Assembly (NCBI GenBank): GCA_937916025.1
Contig: CALGGX010000088.1
Span: 1 to 9,370 of the forward strand
DNA: 9,370 bases
Direction of reading: 5' to 3'
Source: an uncultured Selenomonadales bacterium
GTDB taxonomy: Bacteria > Bacillota_C > Negativicutes > Selenomonadales > Selenomonadaceae
Shown here: piece by piece, positions 1-5,935 of the stretch
How the letters are laid out: each line of letters begins with the position of its first letter
Numbering within the stretch: the first letter of the stretch is position 1
Program-made: the position numbers and the translations under genes
Notes under the pieces: generated by a model
Databases searched by the model: none
The model's input: the letters and a program-made list of their open reading frames with translations, nothing else
What the model was told of the DNA's origin: nothing

Positions 1-1484
1 TCTTCTTTCAATGCTTCGTCGCACTGTTTGAGATCGTAAGGATCGACGACGCGCACGCGATTGATGCCCATCGAGCGACACAACGCCTCGAGATTGATCT
101 TACCGGCGGGATCGCCCTTGATATTCAAACCGGTCGTGGGATTTTGCTGATGCCCCGTCATTCCCGTGATCGAATTGTCGAGGATAATGACGGTCGAATT
201 CGATTGATTGTAAGCGACATTGGCGAGCCCCGTCATGCCGGAATGCATAAAAGTCGAATCGCCGATCACCGCGACGGTTTTGCCTTCGGATTGCTTGCCG
301 AGCATCTTGTTAAAGCCGTGAGTTGCTCCGATCGAAGCTCCCATGCAAAGCGTCATTTCGATTGCGCCGAGCGGCGGGACGGCTCCGAGCGTGTAACAGC
401 CGATATCGCCGAGGACGGTGCACTTGCGTTTTTTGAGCGCGTAGAACAAGCCGCGATGAGGACAGCCCGCGCACATCACCGGCGGACGCATCGGAATTTG
501 CTCGTCGAGCGAAACTCCGCGCGGAACTTCTTTGCCGAAGGCGGCGGCGATCATGTTTTGAGAGAACTCGTCGATCATCGGCAATAAATTCTTGCCTTCG
601 ACCGTCAAGCCGAGGCTTCGGACATGATTTTCGATGATCGGATCGAGTTCCTCGACGACGACGAGCCGCTTGACGCTCGCCGCGAAATTTCTGATCAACT
701 CGTTCGGGAGCGGATTTATCATGCCGAGTTTCAACACGCTTGTCGAATCGCCGAAGACTTCTTTGACGTATTGATAACTCGTCGACGAAGTGATGATGCC
801 GAGCTCGGACGAAGAAAATTCGACGCGATTGATCGGAGTGGTTTCGGCGTATTCGATCAATGCGCGCGTTCGCTCCTCGACGATCGGATGACGCTTTTTC
901 GCATTGCCGGGCATCATGACATACTTCGCAATGTCTTTTTGATATTCTTTCGAGTGCTCGACGCGCTCTCCGAGCTCGACGATCGATTGCGAATGCGCCA
1001 CGCGAGTGCACATCTTCAGAATGACGGGCGTATCGAATTGCTCCGAGAGCTCAAAGGCGAGTTTTGTAAATGCGAGAGCTTCGGCGGAGTCGGACGGCTC
1101 GAGCATGGGAACTTTCGCGGCGATCGCGTGATGCCGACTGTCTTGCTCGTTTTGAGATGAATGCATGCCGGCATCGTCGGCGACGACGATCACAAGTCCG
1201 GCGTTGACACCGGTGTAAGACATTGTGTAGAGGGGATCGGCGGCGACATTCAAACCGACATGCTTCTGCCCGCAAAATGATCTCTTGCCGGCGAGTGATG
1301 CGCCGAAGGCGGATTCCATCGCGACCTTCTCGTTCGGTGCCCACTCGCAATAAATTTCCGGGAACTTGACGGCTTCCTCGGTGATCTCCGTGGACGGCGT
1401 GCCCGGGTAACTCGATACGAATGCCGCTCCCGCTTCGTAGAGCCCGCGCGCGATTGCTTTGTTGCCTAACATCAATGCTTTCAT
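1..1484 (-). CDS. iorA: Indolepyruvate:ferredoxin oxidoreductase, alpha subunit (3' end off the window)
   Basis: Thiamine-diphosphate enzyme subunit that, with IorB, oxidatively decarboxylates indolepyruvate and other aryl-pyruvates to aryl-acetyl-CoA while reducing ferredoxin, in the cytoplasm. Reading the minus strand from ATG at 1484-1482 gives 494 codons with no stop before the window edge. It begins MKALMLGNKAIARGLYEAGA. The N-terminal pyrimidine-binding domain shows SSYPGTPSTE (about 24-33) and DDAGMHSSQNEQDSR (about 103-117). The central region has the family motif MCAGCPHRG (337-345). The diphosphate-binding domain shows GDIGCYTLG (359-367), GDSTFMHSG (408-416) and LDNSITGMTG (435-444). 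The family is usually about 590-610 residues, so roughly 100 residues are missing, including the C-terminal ferredoxin-like domain with two 4Fe-4S clusters. The start is backed by AAAGGAG at 1497-1491, six bases upstream. It diverges from the ligase gene; iorB is not in view. Identification is firm; the exact aryl-pyruvate preference is not visible. Confidence 0.95.
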   Translation of the reverse strand, partial: MKALMLGNKAIARGLYEAGAAFVSSYPGTPSTEITEEAVKFPEIYCEWAPNEKVAMESAFGASLAGKRSFCGQKHVGLNVAADPLYTMSYTGVNAGLVIVVADDAGMHSSQNEQDSRHHAIAAKVPMLEPSDSAEALAFTKLAFELSEQFDTPVILKMCTRVAHSQSIVELGERVEHSKEYQKDIAKYVMMPGNAKKRHPIVEERTRALIEYAETTPINRVEFSSSELGIITSSTSYQYVKEVFGDSTSVLKLGMINPLPNELIRNFAASVKRLVVVEELDPIIENHVRSLGLTVEGKNLLPMIDEFSQNMIAAAFGKEVPRGVSLDEQIPMRPPVMCAGCPHRGLFYALKKRKCTVLGDIGCYTLGAVPPLGAIEMTLCMGASIGATHGFNKMLGKQSEGKTVAVIGDSTFMHSGMTGLANVAYNQSNSTVIILDNSITGMTGHQQNPTTGLNIKGDPAGKINLEALCRSMGINRVRVVDPYDLKQCDEALKE

Positions 1485-1568
1485 AAAGTGCTCCTTTACA
1501 ACAAAAAAATTTTTTGCTACAATCGTTGTTGCAGTATTATACAAGTTTTTTTGGAAAGAGGCTAGTCA
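1485..1568. promoter_or_regulatory. Divergent iorA/paaK control region with a 19-bp inverted repeat
   Basis: This 84-base gap must hold the 5' signals for both divergent genes. An interrupted palindrome, TGCTACAATCGTTGTTGCA, lies at 1515-1533 with arms TGC-N-ACAA / TTGT-N-GCA around a TCG centre, which is a plausible operator for a dimeric regulator. Next to it is GTATTATAC (1534-1542), which gives TATAAT on the minus strand (1541-1536), a candidate -10 for iorA; a good -35 at normal spacing is not seen. For paaK, TTGCTA (1514-1519) with TATACA (1538-1543) at 18-base spacing is a weak candidate promoter that would straddle the palindrome. The two ribosome binding sites are at 1491-1497 (iorA) and 1553-1561 (paaK, GGAAAGAGG, seven bases before ATG). 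Promoter assignments are guesses; the palindrome is directly visible. Confidence 0.5.
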
Positions 1569-2870
1569 ATGGGCAGATATTTTCAAGAGTCGATCGAATG
1601 CGCGCCGCGCGAGCAGATCGTTGCGATTCAGAACGAGAAATTGGTCAAGCAGGTTCGGCACGTCTGGGATAACGTCGAATATTACCGCAACAAAATGAAG
1701 GCGGCGGGCGTCTCGCCGGACGACATAAAATCGATTGACGACTTGCACAAACTTCCGTTCCTGTCAAAGGCGGATTTGAAAGAGGCGTATCCGTACGGAT
1801 TGCTGGCGGTACCACTGAAGGATTGCGTGCGGATTCAATCGACATCGGGAACGACGGGCAAACGCGTCGTCGCGTTCTACACTCAAGAAGACATCGACAT
1901 GTGGGAAGAATGCACGGCGCGCGCAATTGTCGCGGCGGGCGGCACGAACGAGGACGTCTGCCAAGTGTCTTACGGCTACGGCTTATTCACGGGCGGTCCC
2001 GGACTGGACGGCGGATCGCACAAGGTCGGCTGTTTGACGATCCCGACGAGCTCCGGCAATACCGAGCGGCAGATCATGTTTATCATGGATTTGCAAGCGA
2101 CGATCCTGTGTTGCACTCCGAGTTATGCGGCATACATCGGCGAGACGATGCGCGAGATGGGCTACGGTCCGGAAGATATTCCGCTGAAGGCGGGCATCTT
2201 CGGCGCGGAGGCGTGGTCTGAAGAAATGCGCCGCGACATCGAAAAGACTCTCGGCATCAAAGCGTATGACATTTACGGCTTGACGGAGATATCGGGACCC
2301 GGCGTTTCGTTCGAGTGCGAAGAACAGCGCGGCATGCACATCAACGAAGATCACTTCATCGCGGAGATCATCGATCCCGATACGGGCGAGGTTTTGCCGG
2401 AAGGTACGTGGGGCGAATTGGTATTCAGCTCGCTCGACAAGAAGGCGTTTCCGCTGTTGCGATATCGGACGCGTGACATTTGCATGCTTACGCGCGAGAA
2501 ATGCTCGTGCGGTCGGACGCATGTACGAATGGCGAAACCGCGCGGACGTTCGGACGATATGCTGATCGTGCGCGGCGTCAACGTCTTCCCGAGCCAGATC
2601 GAGACGGTATTGCTGAACAACGGCTACGCGGCGAATTATCAGATCATTGTCGGGCGCGTGAACAACACCGATACGCTCGACGTGAAGGTTGAAATGACTT
2701 CGGATATGTTCACGGACAACGTCAGCGAAATTCAAGCGCGGAAGAAAGTGCTCGAAGACGGCATGAAGTCGATGCTCGGCATCAAGGCGAAGATTACGCT
2801 GGTTGCGCCGAAGTCGATTGCGCGTTCGGAAGGCAAAGCGGTGCGCGTCATCGACAAGCGGAAAATATAA
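1569..2870 (+). CDS. paaK: Phenylacetate-CoA ligase-type AMP-forming enzyme
   Basis: Adenylate-forming ligase (433 aa, the usual length for PaaK) that activates phenylacetate or a related aryl-acetate with ATP and CoA to the aryl-acetyl-CoA. Visible motifs: the P-loop STSGTTGK (91-98), the YGLTEISGPG adenylate-binding motif (236-245), the hinge YRTRD (299-303), the CSCGRTH cysteine pair (312-318) typical of this family, GRSDDMLIVRGVNVFPSQIE (326-345), and a C-terminal EGKAVRV whose lysine (423) matches the catalytic lysine of the mobile domain. ATG at 1569 has GGAAAGAGG seven bases upstream. It diverges from iorA, whose product would generate aryl-acetyl-CoA, and precedes an ACT protein; this trio recurs in anaerobes. 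Running in reverse, such ligases can recover ATP from the CoA ester during aromatic amino acid fermentation, but direction and substrate are inference. The family assignment is strong; the gene symbol denotes the family rather than a proven phenylacetate preference. Confidence 0.93.
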   Translation: MGRYFQESIECAPREQIVAIQNEKLVKQVRHVWDNVEYYRNKMKAAGVSPDDIKSIDDLHKLPFLSKADLKEAYPYGLLAVPLKDCVRIQSTSGTTGKRVVAFYTQEDIDMWEECTARAIVAAGGTNEDVCQVSYGYGLFTGGPGLDGGSHKVGCLTIPTSSGNTERQIMFIMDLQATILCCTPSYAAYIGETMREMGYGPEDIPLKAGIFGAEAWSEEMRRDIEKTLGIKAYDIYGLTEISGPGVSFECEEQRGMHINEDHFIAEIIDPDTGEVLPEGTWGELVFSSLDKKAFPLLRYRTRDICMLTREKCSCGRTHVRMAKPRGRSDDMLIVRGVNVFPSQIETVLLNNGYAANYQIIVGRVNNTDTLDVKVEMTSDMFTDNVSEIQARKKVLEDGMKSMLGIKAKITLVAPKSIARSEGKAVRVIDKRKI

Positions 2871-2960
2871 TTCGTAATGCGTAATGCGTAATGCGTAATG
2901 AACGCGGGGTTTTTTAATTACGAATTAAGAATTACGCATTGCCTTTAAGGAGGTGAGCTC
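2871..2960. repeat. Four tandem CGTAATG units and a long imperfect hairpin between paaK and the ACT gene
   Basis: Four perfect head-to-tail copies of CGTAATG occupy 2873-2900. The 24 bases at 2876-2899 are complementary to 2917-2940 at 21 of 24 positions, leaving a 17-base loop that contains CGCGGGGTTTTTT. AATTCGTAAT (2869-2878) is also the exact reverse complement of 2917-2926, so alternative pairings exist. The hairpin ends just before the ribosome binding site of the next gene (2947-2956). It does not look like a classical terminator because the stem is AT-rich and no U-run follows it. It resembles a REP- or MITE-like intergenic element, but no target-site duplication is evident and copies elsewhere in the genome cannot be seen. 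Confidence 0.75.
2947..2956 (+). promoter_or_regulatory. Strong ribosome binding site of the ACT gene
   Basis: AAGGAGGTGA is nearly fully complementary to the 3' end of 16S rRNA, with GGAGG seven bases before ATG at 2961. It predicts efficient translation and sits immediately after the intergenic hairpin, so the hairpin could affect access to it. Confidence 0.85.
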
Positions 2961-3386
2961 ATGAGTGTTAAACAGGTTTCGGTTTTTCTCGAAAATAAGC
3001 CCGGCACTCTCAACAACATCACGAAAGTGCTCGCCGAGCACAACATCAACATTCGCGCGCTGTCATTGGCGGATACGAGCGAGTTCGGCATCGTGCGCAT
3101 GCTCGTCAACGACGTCTTCAAGACGACCAACGTGTTGAAGGAAGAAAACTTCGTGGCGACGTTCGCGCCGGTGCTGGTGTACAAAATCACCGACGAAGCG
3201 GGCAGTCTCGAGAAGCTGTTGCGGAATTTCACCGAGGAGAACGTCAACATCGAATATATGTATGCGTTTGCGGGCAAAAAAAATGCGTACATGATCTTCA
3301 AAGTGTCCGATCCGAAGGCGGCGGAAGTGAAACTGATCAGTCGCGGACTCCGCTCGCTGACGCAGGAAGAATTGTCTGAAGTTTGA
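2961..3386 (+). CDS. Tandem ACT-domain protein
   Basis: Small cytoplasmic protein (141 aa) made of two ACT-type regulatory folds and no catalytic domain. The first covers about residues 3-68, with the hallmark glycine-containing turn in FLENKPGTLNNITKVLAEHNINIRA. The second is about 71-137, with YKITDEAGSLEKLLRNFTEENVNIEYMYAF repeating the same beta-loop-helix pattern. ACT domains usually bind amino acids; stand-alone double-ACT proteins of this type often lie beside phenylacetate-CoA ligase and indolepyruvate oxidoreductase genes, so sensing of an aromatic amino acid or regulation of the neighbouring enzymes is plausible but not shown. The start is fixed by a near-perfect ribosome binding site seven bases upstream. 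It lies 90 bases after the ligase in the same direction and is probably co-transcribed. A terminator follows 24 bases after the stop. Confidence 0.92.
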   Translation: MSVKQVSVFLENKPGTLNNITKVLAEHNINIRALSLADTSEFGIVRMLVNDVFKTTNVLKEENFVATFAPVLVYKITDEAGSLEKLLRNFTEENVNIEYMYAFAGKKNAYMIFKVSDPKAAEVKLISRGLRSLTQEELSEV

Positions 3387-3410
3387 TCGGCTCCGCGCGG
3401 AACGGCAATC

Positions 3411-3448
3411 AAAAAACTCTCGGCTCGAGCGTCGGGAGTTTTTTTTTT
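3411..3448. terminator. Bidirectional intrinsic terminator between convergent genes
   Basis: AACTCTCGGC (3415-3424) pairs with GTCGGGAGTT (3431-3440) as a 10-bp stem with two G-T pairs and a 6-base loop. A run of about ten Ts follows (from 3439). The run of As at 3411-3416 gives a T-run on the minus strand. It can therefore end transcription of the ACT gene from the left and of the STAND-TPR gene from the right (its stop is at 3485). The rest of the 98-base gap contains nothing else that I recognise. Confidence 0.88.
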
Positions 3449-3484
3449 GCATTCGAGCTCGGAGAACATCTTCTCGACGATTGA

Positions 3485-5524
3485 TCACTTCAACAATTCA
3501 TTCCTCGTCGCCGCCGCAAGCAATTCTTCCGCTTCGTCGTGATGTCCCAACATCACATTCGTCTCTGCCAATTCCATCATCGAAATTGCAGTATCGATAT
3601 GAGTATCGCCAAGCGTCTTTTGCCGAATCTCGACAATTCGTTTTTGCAATTCCGCAGCCTCTTCGTATCGATTCATGTCCGACAGAATGTCCGCAATATT
3701 TTTCATCGCCGTCAGAGTATTCGGATGAATCCTCCCGAAAACATTTTCGTTGATTGTCAAACAATGCCGCGCGAGCTCGAGCGCATCTTTATATTGTCGA
3801 TTACTCCGAAGCATTGCCGACAATTCTTTCATCGACCGCAACGTCTCGACATGATCCTCGCCATGAATGTCGCGCCGTAATTCAAACGCGCGATTTTGCA
3901 ATTCAATCGCTTCGTCGAGGCGTTGCAAGTCCTTCAAAGTCTCCGCCACCCGCTCCATTGTCTCGAGTGTGGCGGCATTTTTTTCGCCGAGCACTTTCAA
4001 TCGCCGAGTCAACACCGATTGCCTGAGTCTCAACACTTCATTTCGCATCTCGAGGTCGATTGCGTCGTCCGGCGGTTCGTTTTCTTTTGACAGTCGTATC
4101 AATTCCTGCGATTCTTTAAGCAATCGCTTCTCATCGAGCACGTTTGCAATTTTCTCGAGTATGTCGATTGCCGCCGGATGTTGCTCGCCGACCGCTTTGA
4201 CGATTTTCGACAACAACAGGCGATATGTTTCCGACGCTTCGTCATAACAGCCGAGTTGACGCAATGCCGACGCCAAGTTTTGCATTGCGGGAAGTGTCGT
4301 GTTCGAGTCGAGTTGCATCAAATGCTCGCGCAAATTCAGCAATCGGGTTCTGAATTGAAAAGCCGCATCGAATTGCCCGAGCTCGAGCAGATTGACAATC
4401 AACCGTTCCATCGCGAGAATCGATTCGGGATCTTCTTCGCCGAGTTTTGCCGAGTATTTGGTAAACGCCGATTGATTGTACTCGAGTTCTTCGTCAAATT
4501 TGCCTTGAGTGTTCTTGATGATGCCCATCTCTTTATCAAAAAAAGCATGCACCGACAACTCATCTTGTGCCGCGCGACTGTTGAGAAACACGGCAACAAT
4601 CGCTTCCGCCGCCTCAAATTGCCCGTAACCAATCAACTGTTGCACGGAGTAATCGAAAAAAGTATTGTATCTGCCTTCGAGCTCATCTGCATTGCTCGAA
4701 AGACGCGCCGTCAATTCCGCCCACATCTTCAGATATTTTGTTGCCGAATCGCGATCGTTCATCGAATCAAGCCGTTGCTCGAAATGTCGATCGAAGGCGT
4801 TGTGCATTTCTGCAATCAACACTCCGAAATCGGACTCGAATCGGAATTTTTTGCAGATGTCGATGCAAAGATCGAGAAACGGCGGATATCCTCGCGTCAA
4901 TTCGTAAATGCACTCGCGAAGTTCCGAGTTCTGAACACCCGCCCTCGACAAAAAATAATACGCATCATCTCGCGACACCGATTTGACCAAATGATGTGAA
5001 ACGGCGACATTGCGCCAATTCAGTTTGTTGCGTCCGGCGAGCACCCAAAGCGTCGACGGCAACTCAAAAATCAACTCGTCTTTGAGCCAATGCGCATTCG
5101 TCAGCAATTCAAGCGAGTCGATGAAGATGATCAATCGCCGTGAATCGCCCGTCCAATTCCGAATGTCACGTGCGAACGATTCCGCCATATTGTCGAGCTC
5201 TTTCGACTTGGCGAAATTCGGAAATGTACAGCCGAATTGCGCGAGTTCGTCTTTCCAATCGTCGAGAATTGTGCGCAGATCGGAACCGTCGATGAAGTTG
5301 TGATACAGACGGATAATGTTCGGAAATTCCGCGCGGTGCCTGTCAAATTCGGCAATAAATTCTTCAAGCAGCTCGGATTTGCCGGTGCCGCCCGCGCCGT
5401 ATAAATTGAAGATCGCCGAGCGATTTTCGACGATCACTTTGTCGAGCCGACGCCAAAACAATTCGCCGGGGTTGTTATGACTTTTGAATATTTGAACGGC
5501 AGAATGTTTGATGAATCTGCGCAT
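3485..5524 (-). CDS. STAND/NB-ARC-like ATPase with C-terminal tetratricopeptide repeats
   Basis: Predicted cytoplasmic switch ATPase of 679 aa. A P-loop GAGGTGKS (43-50) lies in LFWRRLDKVIVENRSAIFNLYG context. A Walker B strand LIIFIDSLELL (131-141), a GRNK arginine-sensor-like motif (164-167) and a GYPPFLDLC helix start (212-220) follow, in the order seen in STAND ATPases. From about 340 to the end are degenerate TPRs: anchors of the LGxxDEA type fall at 340, 382, 424 and 466, then 533, 575, 617 and 659. That is an exact 42-residue period broken once by 25 extra residues. It is a clear paralogue of the upstream gene but lacks about 100 residues before Walker B, the winged-helix-like stretch after GYP, and the TerD tail. 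The frame is open upstream to 5617, but the chosen ATG has AGGAGGAA at 5537-5530 and leaves an 11-base gap to the upstream stop, implying translational coupling. Specific function unknown. Confidence 0.9.
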   Translation of the reverse strand: MRRFIKHSAVQIFKSHNNPGELFWRRLDKVIVENRSAIFNLYGAGGTGKSELLEEFIAEFDRHRAEFPNIIRLYHNFIDGSDLRTILDDWKDELAQFGCTFPNFAKSKELDNMAESFARDIRNWTGDSRRLIIFIDSLELLTNAHWLKDELIFELPSTLWVLAGRNKLNWRNVAVSHHLVKSVSRDDAYYFLSRAGVQNSELRECIYELTRGYPPFLDLCIDICKKFRFESDFGVLIAEMHNAFDRHFEQRLDSMNDRDSATKYLKMWAELTARLSSNADELEGRYNTFFDYSVQQLIGYGQFEAAEAIVAVFLNSRAAQDELSVHAFFDKEMGIIKNTQGKFDEELEYNQSAFTKYSAKLGEEDPESILAMERLIVNLLELGQFDAAFQFRTRLLNLREHLMQLDSNTTLPAMQNLASALRQLGCYDEASETYRLLLSKIVKAVGEQHPAAIDILEKIANVLDEKRLLKESQELIRLSKENEPPDDAIDLEMRNEVLRLRQSVLTRRLKVLGEKNAATLETMERVAETLKDLQRLDEAIELQNRAFELRRDIHGEDHVETLRSMKELSAMLRSNRQYKDALELARHCLTINENVFGRIHPNTLTAMKNIADILSDMNRYEEAAELQKRIVEIRQKTLGDTHIDTAISMMELAETNVMLGHHDEAEELLAAATRNELLK

Positions 5525-5529
5525 AGATG

Positions 5530-5537
5530 TTCCTCCT
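5530..5537 (-). promoter_or_regulatory. Ribosome binding site overlapping the upstream stop codon
   Basis: AGGAGGAA on the minus strand overlaps the TAG stop of the STAND-TPR-TerD gene (5538-5536) and places GGAGG seven bases before ATG at 5524. It decides the start of the 679-residue protein over a possible 31-residue extension, and it suggests terminating ribosomes re-initiate on the second gene. Confidence 0.85.
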
Positions 5538-5935
5538 ACTCGATCTCGACGCCGAAGTTTCTGCAGAGTGCTTCGAGTCCGCCGTTGAAACCCGCGCCGA
5601 TTGCTTGGAATTTCCAATTGCCTTCACGGCGATAGAGTTCGCCGAGGACGATCGCCTTCTCGCGTGTGAAGTGCTCGTTGCAATCGAAATGAATCAACTG
5701 CTTACCGCTGTCATCGTCGATGAGGCGAAGTTTAATTTCCGAAACTTGCTCGAAAGTTTCATTGCCGTCGATTGCCAATACAGAATCGATTTTGATAATG
5801 TCCTCGGGCACTTTCGACAACTCGATCGAACACATTCCGTCGTCAAGATCGACACAGTCGGCATCGTCCGCACGGCGCATGAATAAAAATGCGTTGATCT
5901 CAAACTCGGCGTTCCACCTGTTAATAACGCCGATG
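5536..5935 (-). other. TerD domain coding segment of the fusion protein
   Basis: These bases encode about residues 1061-1193. The segment is compact for TerD: it begins near NAEFEINAFLFM, so the first beta-strand with the usual GLGWD-like motif and the long acidic insert with GDN/GDDE motifs appear shortened or absent, whereas the C-terminal half (ELYR, WKF, GGL, FGV) is fully typical. Acidic residues in DADCVDLDDG could still bind calcium, which I cannot test from sequence. The last 52 bases resemble the end of the upstream TerD gene (about 41 of 52 identical). Confidence 0.85.

Noticed and set aside
144..1160. Plus-strand open frames over the left end
   Set aside because: They lie antisense to a clear IorA reading frame with multiple family motifs; their arginine-rich translations resemble nothing.
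1983..2735. Minus-strand open frame of 250 codons opposite paaK
   Set aside because: Antisense shadow of a gene with all ligase motifs intact; no likeness to a known family.
2871..2940. Hairpin considered as a terminator of paaK
   Set aside because: The stem is AT-rich with mismatches and no T-run follows it; the T-run is in the loop.
5525..5617. 31-residue N-terminal extension of the shorter STAND protein
   Set aside because: It overlaps the end of the TerD domain in another frame, is arginine-rich, and is beaten by the ATG at 5524 with a well-placed AGGAGGAA.
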